NCBI GenBank assembly: GCA_026982705.1
Contig: JALSGP010000006.1
Span: 1 to 64,000, forward strand
DNA length: 64,000 nt
Direction of reading: 5' to 3'
Source: Alphaproteobacteria bacterium
GTDB lineage: Bacteria; Pseudomonadota; Alphaproteobacteria; Geminicoccales; Geminicoccaceae
Position numbers and translations under genes: made by a program. Below are positions 1 through 9,662 of the stretch, piece after piece (the first letter of the stretch is position 1; the number at the start of each line of letters is the position of its first letter). The notes under the pieces are model-generated. The model worked only from the letters and a program-made list of their open reading frames with translations, was not told where the DNA came from and did not search any database.

Positions 1-1917
<1,917 letters not shown>

Positions 1918-1949
1918 GCCGGGCCGGGCTTCGGGCATGTCAACTTTGG

Positions 1950-1975
1950 GGGATCCGGCCGCGCAGCCGGATCCC
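1950..1975 (+). terminator. Probable intrinsic terminator of clpB
   Basis: A perfect 10-bp stem, GGGATCCGGC (1950-1959) with GCCGGATCCC (1966-1975), closes a 6-base loop 33 bases after the clpB stop. The tail CTCATCATTA is only weakly T-rich. It marks the end of GC-rich core sequence, since the AT-rich patch starts about ten bases further on. Confidence 0.75.
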
Positions 1976-1984
1976 TCATCATTA

Positions 1985-2750
1985 CATCAAATCTCTGGAA
2001 TCGTAGGGAAAATATCGATCAATTCATCGTTATACATGGGCGTCTTATAAAGGAATCTCTTTCGGACCTTGAAGAGGTTTGTGCCAATCCATTTTTCTCC
2101 ATCCCAGTGTTCGGTTTCCTTCATTAATTGTATCTTGATAAAACACTTGATGAGTCCGCATATAATATCAGTGATTTGAATTAACTCGGAATTCTTTGAA
2201 TCAATGGAAGTTATTGACTCTGCAATTGGGTTGGTCATACTTTCTCTTTTTATTTTCTTGCAAAATGCAAATTTGCGCAAATTTGACAAATACATCTATG
2301 GCCGTCAAGAACCAATCTTCCGGTTGTTTTTCTAAGGAGTTACTAGATTCAGACTATTTTATATGATTGATATACGTACCGCATCTATCCATATCAATTG
2401 CCGAAACTGCAATATTATGGATAGTAACAAATTTAACGAAAATTTTCTAATGATCTCCTTATATCTTGATCATCTACATGTTTATAAGCGGCCCCGAACT
2501 TTAATTCAAAATACAGATTTACCTCTCCATTTTATTTATTTTTATGATATGAACAATTTCTACGATTATTGCTTTAGCCTCTCTCTGCGCCTTTGGGTAT
2601 CGATATGCATCGATAATAATACTTGCAAAGACCACGAGGGCGTCGTTCCCTCCACCAATACCAGTTTCATAGCAAAAGGCGAGCTTCATTTTATTAACCC
2701 TTCGACGATCTGTTGCAGGCGTGTTTATATCATGCTGTCCAGCCTCCCGC
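1985..2750. other. AT-rich island of apparently foreign base composition
   Basis: About 765 bases between clpB and the Uma2 gene are visibly AT-rich, with runs such as TTTATTTATTTTTATGATATG, inside a chromosome that is otherwise strongly GC-rich. The edges are sharp: GC-rich sequence ends at the clpB terminator and resumes near 2740. The only gene-like content is the shattered DUF3800 gene on the minus strand. No flanking direct repeat, integrase or tRNA was seen at the edges. The composition points to recent transfer from an AT-rich donor (inference). Confidence 0.8.
1987..2689 (-). pseudogene. Shattered DUF3800-family gene
   Basis: Pieces of one DUF3800 protein can be read in successive minus-strand frames. 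The N-terminal piece starts at ATG 2689-2687 (MKLAFCYETGIGGG, then VVFASIIIDAYR) and stops at 2519. The middle is carried by shifted frames (YFELKFGAAYKHVD; KFVTIHNIAVSAIDMD). The C-terminal piece, in a third frame, contains DSKNSELIQITDIICGLI and ends at 1987. That is at least three frameshifts plus stop codons. The usual DUF3800 motif is D-E-S/T-G; here the Asp has become Tyr (CYETG), so even the N-terminal piece has lost an expected active-site residue. An AAGGG element precedes the ATG. The family assignment comes from motif order by eye. DUF3800 genes are frequent in mobile DNA, and the function is not established. Confidence 0.65.
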
Positions 2751-2779
2751 CAACCCCCGCCATGGCCTGCGCTGGGCGG

Positions 2780-3394
2780 ATGGCCTATCTTGCGGAGCGG
2801 GACGGACCGGGAGCAACGCCCGTGGCCGAGCCCGCCGAAAGGCTCATGACCGTCGCCGAGTTCCTGCGCTGGGACGACGGTACCGACCGCCGCCACGAGC
2901 TCGTGGGCGGCCGGCCGGTGATGATGGCCCCGCCCTCGCGCGTGCACGGCGCCCTGGCGCTCGCCATCGGCGCGGAGCTGCGCGCCCGGCTGGCACCGCC
3001 GTGCCTGCCGCAGGTCGAGGCCGGCATCGTCTTCCCGCACGACGATTTCGATTTCTTCGTCGCCGACATGGCGGTGAGCTGCGCGCCGCCCGCGGACGAG
3101 CTCTGGTGCCCCGAGCCGGTGCTGCTCGTCGAGGTGCTCTCGGAGAGCACCCGTGCGCACGACCTCGGCGTCAAGCTTCCGGCCTACCGGCGGCTGCCGT
3201 CGGTGCGGCACATCCTGCTGGTGGAGACGCGGGAGGTGCGGATCGAGCACTGGCGTCGCGAGGGCGAGGGCTGGCACGTACGGGACGTGGGCCCGGGCGG
3301 CGTGGTGGTGCTGGAGGATCTCGGCGTGCGGCTGGAGGTGGATGCACTCTACCGGGATCTGCCGGTGGGCGGCAGTGGCGAGGTACCGTCGTGA
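2780..3394 (+). CDS. Uma2 family (DUF820) endonuclease-like protein
   Basis: A protein of about 204 residues of the Uma2/DUF820 family, which has a PD-(D/E)XK-type nuclease fold and is often found in accessory DNA. Family features are the N-terminal MTVAEFL..D..RRHELVGGRPVMM, a central FFVADMAV strand carrying the acidic residue, and the signature LLVEVLSESTRAHD followed by KLPAYRRLPSVRHILLVE, with the E-x-K-type residues. ATG 2780 is preferred; ATG 2762 and ATG 2846 are in frame. The frame stays open upstream to 2363, but that part is AT-rich island sequence and is not credible as protein. The cellular role of single-copy Uma2 proteins is unknown. A broken relative lies on the other strand at 3955-4135. 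Confidence 0.8.
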   Translation: MAYLAERDGPGATPVAEPAERLMTVAEFLRWDDGTDRRHELVGGRPVMMAPPSRVHGALALAIGAELRARLAPPCLPQVEAGIVFPHDDFDFFVADMAVSCAPPADELWCPEPVLLVEVLSESTRAHDLGVKLPAYRRLPSVRHILLVETREVRIEHWRREGEGWHVRDVGPGGVVVLEDLGVRLEVDALYRDLPVGGSGEVPS

Positions 3395-3594
3395 GGTCCT
3401 GGCGCGTTTCCTTGAGGCGATGGCATCCGATGCCTTCTGGCCGGCTCCTTCCTTGTACGATCGAATGCGAGCTGCGGGCGATCTCGGATCCGGACAGCAC
3501 CGTGGCGACGGTGTGAGCGGATTCGGCCCATGGCACCCGGCCAACCCCGAGCTCCCCCGCCGAGGTCCGAGGCCGGCCTTCCGAGATCCGAAGC

Positions 3595-3800
3595 CCAGAG
3601 GCCGGCCGATGCCGGCGCACATCACCCGCGGCAACCGCACCCGCCGGACCGTGCACGGGCTCCTCGAGCACGTCTTCGCCGCCCTCGAACGGCGCTTCCG
3701 CTTCCGGATCCGCTCCATCGGCCCGGCCCGGGCCAAGGCCCACATCGCCCTCGTCAACCGCACCCGGCTCGTCTTCCGGGAGACACGACTCGCGTGGGCC
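3595..3800 (+). pseudogene. IS5-type transposase C-terminal remnant
   Basis: The frame around ATG 3609 reads NRTRRTVHGLLEHVFAALERRF, then IRSIGPARAKAHIALVN and RLVFRETRLAWA. This is the pattern of the DDE transposase C terminus in IS5-related elements (R-x-R-V-E-H-V-F-A-x-x-K ... IRTIGLARA ... ANLAYN ... RLVWLE). The Glu of LEHVF would be the third catalytic acid. No N-terminal two thirds, start codon or terminal inverted repeats were found, so this is a leftover of an insertion sequence. The AYN part of the usual motif is missing, which may be a small in-frame deletion. Confidence 0.6.
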
Positions 3801-3954
3801 GAGTCGGCCCGGATTCCACGGATGGCGCCCGAAGGCTCCGCCAAACGGAGCCGAAGGGACGGAAGGCGGGCGGAAACACACGTCTCGCCACCGCTCCCGA
3901 AGCCGACGATCTCGCAGGCCTCCCGCTCCCCATCCCGATGGCCCCGACGGGGCG

Positions 3955-4135
3955 GATGAGGAGAGCCGTGGTCTCGTCCACCCGCACCGTCGTCCCGTCG
4001 GGACAGATCTCGCAGGGAAGTCCACGGCCCTCGCGGCCTCGGCCAGCAGGCGGGCGATATGCAGCTTCACCCGCGCGTGGACGGCCCCCTCGGGCGGCCA
4101 TGGCCACCACCTCCCGCCCCTCCAGCGGCGCGTGA
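3955..4135 (-). pseudogene. Frameshifted Uma2-family remnant
   Basis: Reading leftward from 4135 the minus strand gives LEGREVVAMA in one frame, PEGAVHARVKLHIARLLAEAARAV in the next, and LPCEICPDGTTVRVDETTA back in the first. Joined, these match the N-terminal half of a common Uma2 subgroup (V-A-M-x-P-E-x-A-x-H-A-R-V-K-L ... LPCE-x-x-P-D-G-x-T-V-R-V-D). Two compensating frameshifts and the lack of a catalytic C-terminal half mark it as dead. It is not a copy of the intact Uma2 gene at 2780, whose residues differ. Confidence 0.6.
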
Positions 4136-4236
4136 CACCCCGGCTCGCGTGCACCCGGCGTACCGTCACGCACGCGACGCCGCCGGCGGCTTTACGGTGG
4201 CGGGCGGCGCGTCCAGCCTTGACGGTGGAGGTGCGC

Positions 4237-6450
4237 ATGTGCGGATTCGCCGGCTTCCGCCGCTTCGACCGGCCGCTCGAGGCCGCCCACGACGGCCGCA
4301 TCGTGCGGGCGATGACCCGCAGCCTCGCCCACCGCGGACCCGACGACGAGGAACTCCTGCTGGAGAGCGAGGCGGGAGTTGCCCTGGGCTTCCGCCGTCT
4401 CGCCGTGATGGACCCGTCGCCGGCCGCGCGCCAGCCCATGCGTTCGGCCTGCGGCCGCTACGTGCTGGTCTTCAACGGCGAGATCTACAACCACCGCGAA
4501 CTGCGGGCGGAGCTGGAGGCCCTGGGCCACATCTTTCGCAGTCGCGGCGACACCGAAGTCCTGCTGGAATGCTGTGCCCGCTTCGGCATCGAGACGGCGC
4601 TGCGGCGAGCCAGCGGCATGTTCGCCCTGGCCCTCTGGGATCACCGCGAGCGCCGCCTCGTCCTCGCCCGCGACCGTTTCGGCAAGAAGCCCCTCTACTG
4701 GGGGCGGCTCGGGGATCTCCTGCTGTTCGCAAGCGAACTGCGGGCCCTCCTCCACCACCCCGAGTTCAGGCCGGCGCGCGATCCCGAGGCCGTCGCCCTC
4801 TATCTGCGCTTCGGCTATGTGCCGACGCCGCGCGCCGTCCTCGCCGGCGTCGAGAAGCTGCCGGCGGGTGGCATGCTGGTGGTCGAGGCGGACGGCACGA
4901 CACGCCGGATGCGCTGGTTCGATGCCGTGGCCGAGGCCGAGGCGGCGGTGGCGGACCCGCTCGACGGCGACGAAGAGGCGCTGCTCGACCGCTTCGCCGC
5001 GCTCCTGGAGGACTCGGTGCGGCGGCGGCTGGTGGCCGACGTGCCCGTCGGCCTGTTCCTCTCGGGCGGTCTCGACAGCACGCTGGTGGCGGCGCTGGCC
5101 GCCCGCGCCGACCCCGGACTCGAGACCTTCACCCTCGGCTTCGACGATCCCGCCTTCGACGAATCCACCCATGCCGCCGCCATCGCCCGCGCCCTCGGCC
5201 TCGTCCACCGGGTCGAACGCATCCCGGCCCACCGGCTGCCGGAGCTGGTCCACGATCTGCCGCGGGTGTGGGACGAGCCCTTCGCCGATCCCTCGGCGCT
5301 CCCCACCCTCGCCCTCTGCCGCTTCGCCCGCACGCGGGTGGTGGTGGCCCTGTCCGGTGACGGCGGCGACGAGCTGTTCGCCGGCTACCGTCACTATGCC
5401 GACGTCCTGCGCCTCCACCGCCGGCTCGCCCGCCTGCCGCGCCGCCTCGCCCGGCTGGCCCGGGCGCCGCTGCGCCTGCTGGACGGGGCGCTGCTCACGG
5501 AGCTGGGACGATGGCTGCCGGCGGTGGCGCGGCTGCGGCCGGACGAGCGGGCGGGGCGCCTGGCCGAGGTGCTGGGGGCGGAGCCGGAGACCCTGATGCG
5601 CATCCTGGTGGGCCATCACGACCGGCCGGAGCGCATCTATCCGCTGGCCGCCGGCATGCCGCCACCGATGTGGCGGGAGGGCGTCTCGCGACGCATCCGC
5701 ACCCTGCCGGAGCGGCTGCAGCTCCTCGACCTGCTCCAGTGACTGCCGGACGACATCCTGGTCAAGATCGACCGCGCCTCCATGAGCTGCGGCCTCGAGG
5801 TGCGGGCGCCCTTCCTCGACGAACGGGTGGTGCGCTTCGTCTGGCGACTGCCGCCGTCGTCGCGCCACGACGGCCGGCGCGGCAAGGTGCTGGTGCGACG
5901 GCTGCTGGCGCGCCTGCTGCCGCCGGAGCTGTGGACGCGCCCCAAGCACGGCTTCGCGCCACCGTTGCACGACTGGCTGCGCGGTCCGCTGGCGCCGCTG
6001 GTGGAGGACCTGCTGACGCCGGACTCGCTGCGCGCCGCCGGACCGTTCGACGTCGCGCGCGTGCGGCGACTGTGGGAGGAGCACCGGGAAGGGCTGGTGG
6101 ATCGCCGGTTCGAGCTGTGGAACCTGCTCGCCTATCTGCTCTGGTATCACAACGCCTTCCGCACCGAGGCCTGCCGTCCGCATGGGGTTCCGCGCAAGAC
6201 GGTTCGAGCGGACGGCCTCGCCGGCGCGGATCAGGAAAAGGTGCCGAGCGGCAGTTCGAGGTGCACGGGCCCTGCGGGTTGCCGTTCGATCAGACAGAGA
6301 CCCACCTGCCCGAGGTCGACCGACAGGGCGACGCGCTCGTGCCGCCGGATGGTCTCCCAGGCCCGACGCATGCCGGCCGCCAGGCGATGTCGTCGAAGAG
6401 CAGCACCGCACGCTCGGCGAGGTGTGGGAGGAACGCCCGGAAATAGGTGA
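4237..6450 (+). pseudogene. asnB: Asparagine synthase (glutamine-hydrolysing) with in-frame TGA
   Basis: AsnB makes asparagine from aspartate, ATP and glutamine. ATG 4237 follows GGTGGAGG and places the catalytic Cys at residue 2 (MCGFAGF). The glutaminase domain (RGPDDE) is followed by the synthetase domain with the PP-loop SGGLDST (about 279-285) and GDGGDELFAGY. At codon 502 the frame has TGA (5740-5742), then resumes exactly in frame with LPDDILVKIDRASM and LEVRAPFLDERVV, where relatives have a Tyr-Leu-Pro-Asp-Asp sequence. Homology fades near 6165, but the next in-frame stop is only at 6448-6450, inside the antisense methyltransferase, so the native stop also seems lost. A truncated 501-residue product would lack part of the synthetase active site. 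A sequencing error at the TGA is possible. Confidence 0.8.
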
Positions 6451-7132
6451 GGGTCGCCCGCTCCTCGTGGTGGCCGTCGATGAACGCCCAGTCCACCGGC
6501 GCGGCGACATCGAGCACGCCCTCGAGCGTGTCGGCGAAGGGACCCTCCACCACCGTGACCGAGGACAGTCCGAGACCCTCGAGGTTGCGCCGGGCGAGGG
6601 CGGCGAGCGCCGGCGCCCCCTCGAGGGTCCACAGGTGACCGCCGCCCGCGAGCTCTTGGGCCGTGGCCTGATAGCTCGCGGAAATGCCGACACAGGTGCC
6701 GAGCTCCACGGCACGGCATGGAGCCATGGCCCGCATCATTTCGAACAGGATGCGACACCAGAAAGGCGATTTGCTCGCGCGGCACGCCACCGCCACCGGA
6801 CGCCGGATGGTCGGTGCAGGGCCCGATCCCGCGCGGCCGGCGCCGTAATCCACCACTTCCAGCTCGGTGGGGTCCGCCAGCAGTTCGCGGCGCAGCGCCT
6901 CGATCCGCGCGATCCGGGGCGCCGCCACGGGATCGGGGGCCTCCAGCGCGCGACCGAGACCGTTCAGCAACATACGGGCGGGTTCCGCCAGTCGTGCGGC
7001 GAGTGCCGGCAGGCGGGTCCGGGCCCGTGCCACCAGCAGGTGACGCACCGGCGCCTTGATCCAGGAACGCAGCAACCCTCTGTCCCCACAGGCGAACCGT
7101 CGGTAACATGCCCGTGCCGCACCGAAAATCAC
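6231..7132 (-). pseudogene. Class I SAM-dependent methyltransferase with a frameshift
   Basis: The 5' part, in one frame, shows SAM-binding motif I (AVELGTCVGISASYQ), LWTLEGAP, VDWAFIDGHHEE and AVLLFDDIAW, typical of the Methyltransf_24 class of small-molecule O-methyltransferase-like enzymes. At 6375-6379 the frame breaks. The expected continuation AGMRRAWETIRRHERVALSVDLGQVGLCLI is found one frame over and runs to TGA at 6231. Five bases lie between the Trp codon and the Gly-Met codons where six would restore the frame, so a 1-base loss is the simplest explanation. The start is uncertain: GTG 7132 has no good ribosome site. The substrate is unknown. Its 3' end overlaps the run-on end of asnB. 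Confidence 0.7.
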
Positions 7133-7230
7133 CGAAAGCGCGCACCCTCGCGCACGTGGGGATGCGGAGTTGCGCCGAATGTGGTAGCGCGGGTGCGCCT
7201 TTCGAGAACAGCCGACGGGGAGGGTGGATC

Positions 7231-8160
7231 GTGACGGACCGGGCCGTCGTCGACGACACGCGCGAGGTGGTCCGCATCGCCGGCGAGGAGGCCGGATGCT
7301 TCCTGCAGGGGCTTCTGACCGTCGACGTCGAGACGGTCACGCCCGCACGCACGCGCTACGGCGCGCTCCTTACGCCCCAGGGCAAGCTGTTCGCCGAACT
7401 CGTGATCTGGCGCGACGAAACCCACACCTTTCTGCTCGACGTGCCGGCCGAACGACGGGAGGCGCTGGTCCAGCGCCTCCGCGTCTACCGGCTGCGTGCG
7501 CACGTCGAAATCGAGCCCGATCCCTCCTGGAAGGTGGTGGTGATTCCGCAGGCCGCTCCCGATCGTTTCGGCCTCGACAAGGCACCGGGTGCCGCTCGGG
7601 CAGGACCGGAGGGCAGCCGGATCGCCGTCGATCCGCGGCTGGCGGCGCTGGGGGTGCGGGCGCTGGTGCCGCTCGGGCGCGAGGCGGAATTCCGCGCCCG
7701 CTTCGATCTGACGGAAGGCGAGGTGGCGGACTGGCGGGCACATCGCCTCGCCCTCGGCGTGCCGGAGGGGCCGGGCGAGCTGGAATGGGAGCGGATCCTC
7801 GCCCTCGAGGCCAATCTGGCGGCGCTGGGCGGCGTCGACTTCGACAAGGGCTGCTACGTGGGCCAGGAGGTGACGGCGCGCATGCGCTATCGGGCACGGC
7901 CGAAGAAGCGGCTGCTGCCGGTGCGGATCGGGGGAGAGACCGCGGTTCCGGTCCCGGTGGTGGACGCAGGCGGGCGCGAGGTGGGTGTGCTGCGGGCGCG
8001 GGAGGGGGATCGCGGCCTGGCCCTGCTGCGGATCGAGCCCCTTTCCAGACCGGAATCCCATCCGTTGCGGGCCGGGTCCGCCGTGGTGACGCCATTCTGG
8101 CCGGACTGGCTGGAGGTTGAGGAAAAAAATCCTTTACACGGGGCCGGCGATGGCGTATGA
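7231..8160 (+). CDS. ygfZ: Folate-binding protein YgfZ/IBA57-type
   Basis: A 309-residue member of the GcvT-fold YgfZ family, a tetrahydrofolate-dependent protein that supports Fe-S cluster enzymes such as MiaB (homologue of mitochondrial IBA57). The diagnostic motif K-G-C-Y-V-G-Q-E is present at residues 206-213 with its conserved Cys, and the N-terminal QGLLTVDV...LLTPQGKLFAELV is also typical. GTG 7231 is chosen because GGGGAGGG lies eight bases upstream and the homologous region begins there. An in-frame ATG at 7108 would add 41 unconserved residues. It is transcribed alone and faces the next gene across a strong hairpin. Confidence 0.9.
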   Translation: MTDRAVVDDTREVVRIAGEEAGCFLQGLLTVDVETVTPARTRYGALLTPQGKLFAELVIWRDETHTFLLDVPAERREALVQRLRVYRLRAHVEIEPDPSWKVVVIPQAAPDRFGLDKAPGAARAGPEGSRIAVDPRLAALGVRALVPLGREAEFRARFDLTEGEVADWRAHRLALGVPEGPGELEWERILALEANLAALGGVDFDKGCYVGQEVTARMRYRARPKKRLLPVRIGGETAVPVPVVDAGGREVGVLRAREGDRGLALLRIEPLSRPESHPLRAGSAVVTPFWPDWLEVEEKNPLHGAGDGV

Positions 8161-8243
8161 AGGGGGTGCGACGCCGATCGATCCGCCCTCCCGCAGACGA
8201 CGGCGTCCGCTCTCCTCCCCTCCCTCCTCGCCTCGCCCGCCCC

Positions 8244-8271
8244 GGGGCCGCCCTCCGCCGAGGGCGGCCCC
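8244..8271. terminator. Bidirectional terminator between ygfZ and the helical orphan
   Basis: A perfect 12-bp stem, GGGGCCGCCCTC (8244-8255) with GAGGGCGGCCCC (8260-8271), has a CGCC loop and lies between two convergent genes. The plus-strand tail is ACCCCTTCGCGG rather than a T-run. The same CCCTTCGCG tail follows the sodB and aioA hairpins. Confidence 0.75.
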
Positions 8272-8308
8272 ACCCCTTCGCGGGGGCGGCGCGTCGGCGA
8301 GCGGTTCC

Positions 8309-8797
8309 TCAATGGAGGAGGGCGTGGCCGGCGTCGGTGGCCCCGGCCACCGTCCGGCCCTCGGCGAGGCGGGCCAGCAGCTCGCGCCGCGGCGGCATGC
8401 CGCCGCCGTGCCCCTCCAGCCGTTCCAGCAGGAATTCGGCCAGGGCCAGGGCCAGGACCGGGGCGCCCGCCGCCTCGGCGTGGGCGAGGGCGGTCTCCAC
8501 CAGGAGCTCCGCCGCCAGCGCCCGGATCCGGTCGAGGTCCCGCGGCGGCAGACGGCCCGGCGCGAGGTCGAAATGGCGGGCGCGCAGCTCCCGCCGCAGC
8601 AGCAGATCGTGGAGCCAGCCGTCGAACTGGTCACGGGCGCCGCGGCCGGCGCGCCGGTCGATGGCCCGACGCAGGAGGCCGAGGGCGTGGAGGGCGGTGG
8701 CGGCGAGTGCGGCGTCGTCGGCGCCGCGGCGGGCGAGGGCGGTGAAGGTGTCCTCGACGAGATCGCGGATCCGTGCGGGTGTGATGGGCGGCGACAC
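8309..8797 (-). CDS. Hypothetical helical protein
   Basis: A 162-residue frame starting at GTG 8797. It is rich in Ala, Leu, Arg and Glu and predicted by eye to be almost entirely alpha-helical (ALARRGADDAALAATALHALGLLRRAID; LAAELLVETALAHAEAAGAPVLALALAEFLLERLE). There is no signal peptide, membrane segment or recognised motif. It points toward ygfZ and shares the terminator hairpin with it. The codon pattern has the strong third-position GC of neighbouring genes, which supports coding. The function is not recognised. Confidence 0.6.
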   Translation of the reverse strand: MSPPITPARIRDLVEDTFTALARRGADDAALAATALHALGLLRRAIDRRAGRGARDQFDGWLHDLLLRRELRARHFDLAPGRLPPRDLDRIRALAAELLVETALAHAEAAGAPVLALALAEFLLERLEGHGGGMPPRRELLARLAEGRTVAGATDAGHALLH

Positions 8798-9103
8798 GGC
8801 TCCGGCTCCTTCGCGCGAGGCCCGTTCCGCACTTGGGCAGCCGCCGCGGGCGCTTCAAGCGAGGGGCATATCCGCGGGCTTCGGGGTCCCGGCGACGGCA
8901 TCGGCCCTCGATCCGGCAAATGGCGCACGCCGAGGCCGGGGCGAGTGGACGGCGACCCGCTCGCGATACCGCGGACCCCGCGTGTCGGGGCGGCGGCGGT
9001 TCGGCGCGGGGCCACTCCGGATCGCGGCGATCCGGCACGCGGATGCACGCACCGCGACCCGTTCACCGCGGGACGAGTCCGTGTCTCCGTTCCGGGAAGG
9101 CTT
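8798..9103. other. Intergenic stretch without a recognisable feature
   Basis: The stretch between the start of the helical orphan and the 3' end of tRNA-Glu is GC-rich. No protein motif, strong hairpin or promoter match was seen. It must contain the orphan's promoter if that gene is expressed. Confidence 0.5.
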
Positions 9104-9178
9104 TGGCGCGCCCAACGGGAGTCGAACCCGTGTTTCAGCCTTGAGAGGGCTGCGTCCTGACCACTAGACGATGGGCGC
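9104..9178 (-). tRNA. tRNA-Glu (anticodon CTC)
   Basis: The minus strand folds as a cloverleaf. The 7-bp acceptor is GCGCCCA with TGGGCGC, the D-arm begins TCGTCTAGTGGTCAGGAC as in bacterial tRNA-Glu, and the anticodon stem CAGCC/GGCTG encloses loop CTCTCAA with anticodon CTC. The T-arm is ACGGG-TTCGACT-CCCGT, the discriminator base is G, and CCA is encoded (9104-9106). It reads GAG codons, very common in this GC-rich genome. No integrase or att-like duplication was seen beside it. Confidence 0.96.
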
Positions 9179-9183
9179 GCGAT

Positions 9184-9662
9184 CTAGGGACCGTCGGGCG
9201 ATCCGCTCGCCCGCTATCTAGCGGCGCCGGCAGCGGCTTTCAAGCCCCGGCCGCGGGCCGCCCGTGGCGATGGGGCGCCCGGTACGTCGCGATGGGACCC
9301 CGCCCCGGTGCGGCCGACGCACACGTCCCGCGGCGGTGGAGGACCCCGGGGAGCCCGCGCGGCATCGGGCCCGCGTTTCCCGATCGTCGCGAGCGGCCCC
9401 ACCCGAGGAGCGGATCCCACGGCCCTGGCCCCCGGCCACGCGCGGCCCTTCCCCCGCCTGGACCGTCCCACGGGGTTCGGCTGCCCGGAGCATCCGCGGG
9501 GCCACCCGACCCTCCGACACGCGGCGGTCCGGAAGCGGACGCACCCGACGCCCCCGCCGGAAGGGGCCGTCCGGGGTCGGGAAGGCGGCACAGCCGCCGT
9601 TCCGGCGCGTCCTCGCCGGCGGCAGGCCCGGGAACGGGGGCGGGCCCTTCCGACGCCCGCCC
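9184..9662. other. Long intergenic stretch, no gene seen
   Basis: About 480 bases upstream of tRNA-Glu and downstream of the receiver gene. It is extremely GC-rich, and long frames exist on both strands only because stop codons are rare at this composition. None shows a ribosome site, recognisable motif or normal amino-acid mixture (they are dominated by Arg, Pro, Gly and Ala). The tRNA promoter should be near 9190-9230. Confidence 0.5.

Noticed and set aside
2363-2779. N-terminal extension of the Uma2 gene into the AT-rich patch
   Set aside because: The extension translates AT-rich sequence that carries DUF3800 pieces on the other strand, and Uma2 proteins start near the MTVAEF block.
5740-5742. 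Selenocysteine or programmed readthrough at the asnB TGA
   Set aside because: The position is not a redox site in the family, no SECIS-like hairpin is evident directly downstream, and the gene has also lost its normal end.
6370-6385. Programmed frameshift in the methyltransferase
   Set aside because: There is no slippery heptamer or pseudoknot-like structure, and a simple base loss or sequencing error explains the break.
9184-9662. Small proteins in the GC-rich gap near tRNA-Glu
   Set aside because: The candidates are Arg/Pro/Gly-dominated, overlap each other on both strands and have no convincing ribosome sites.
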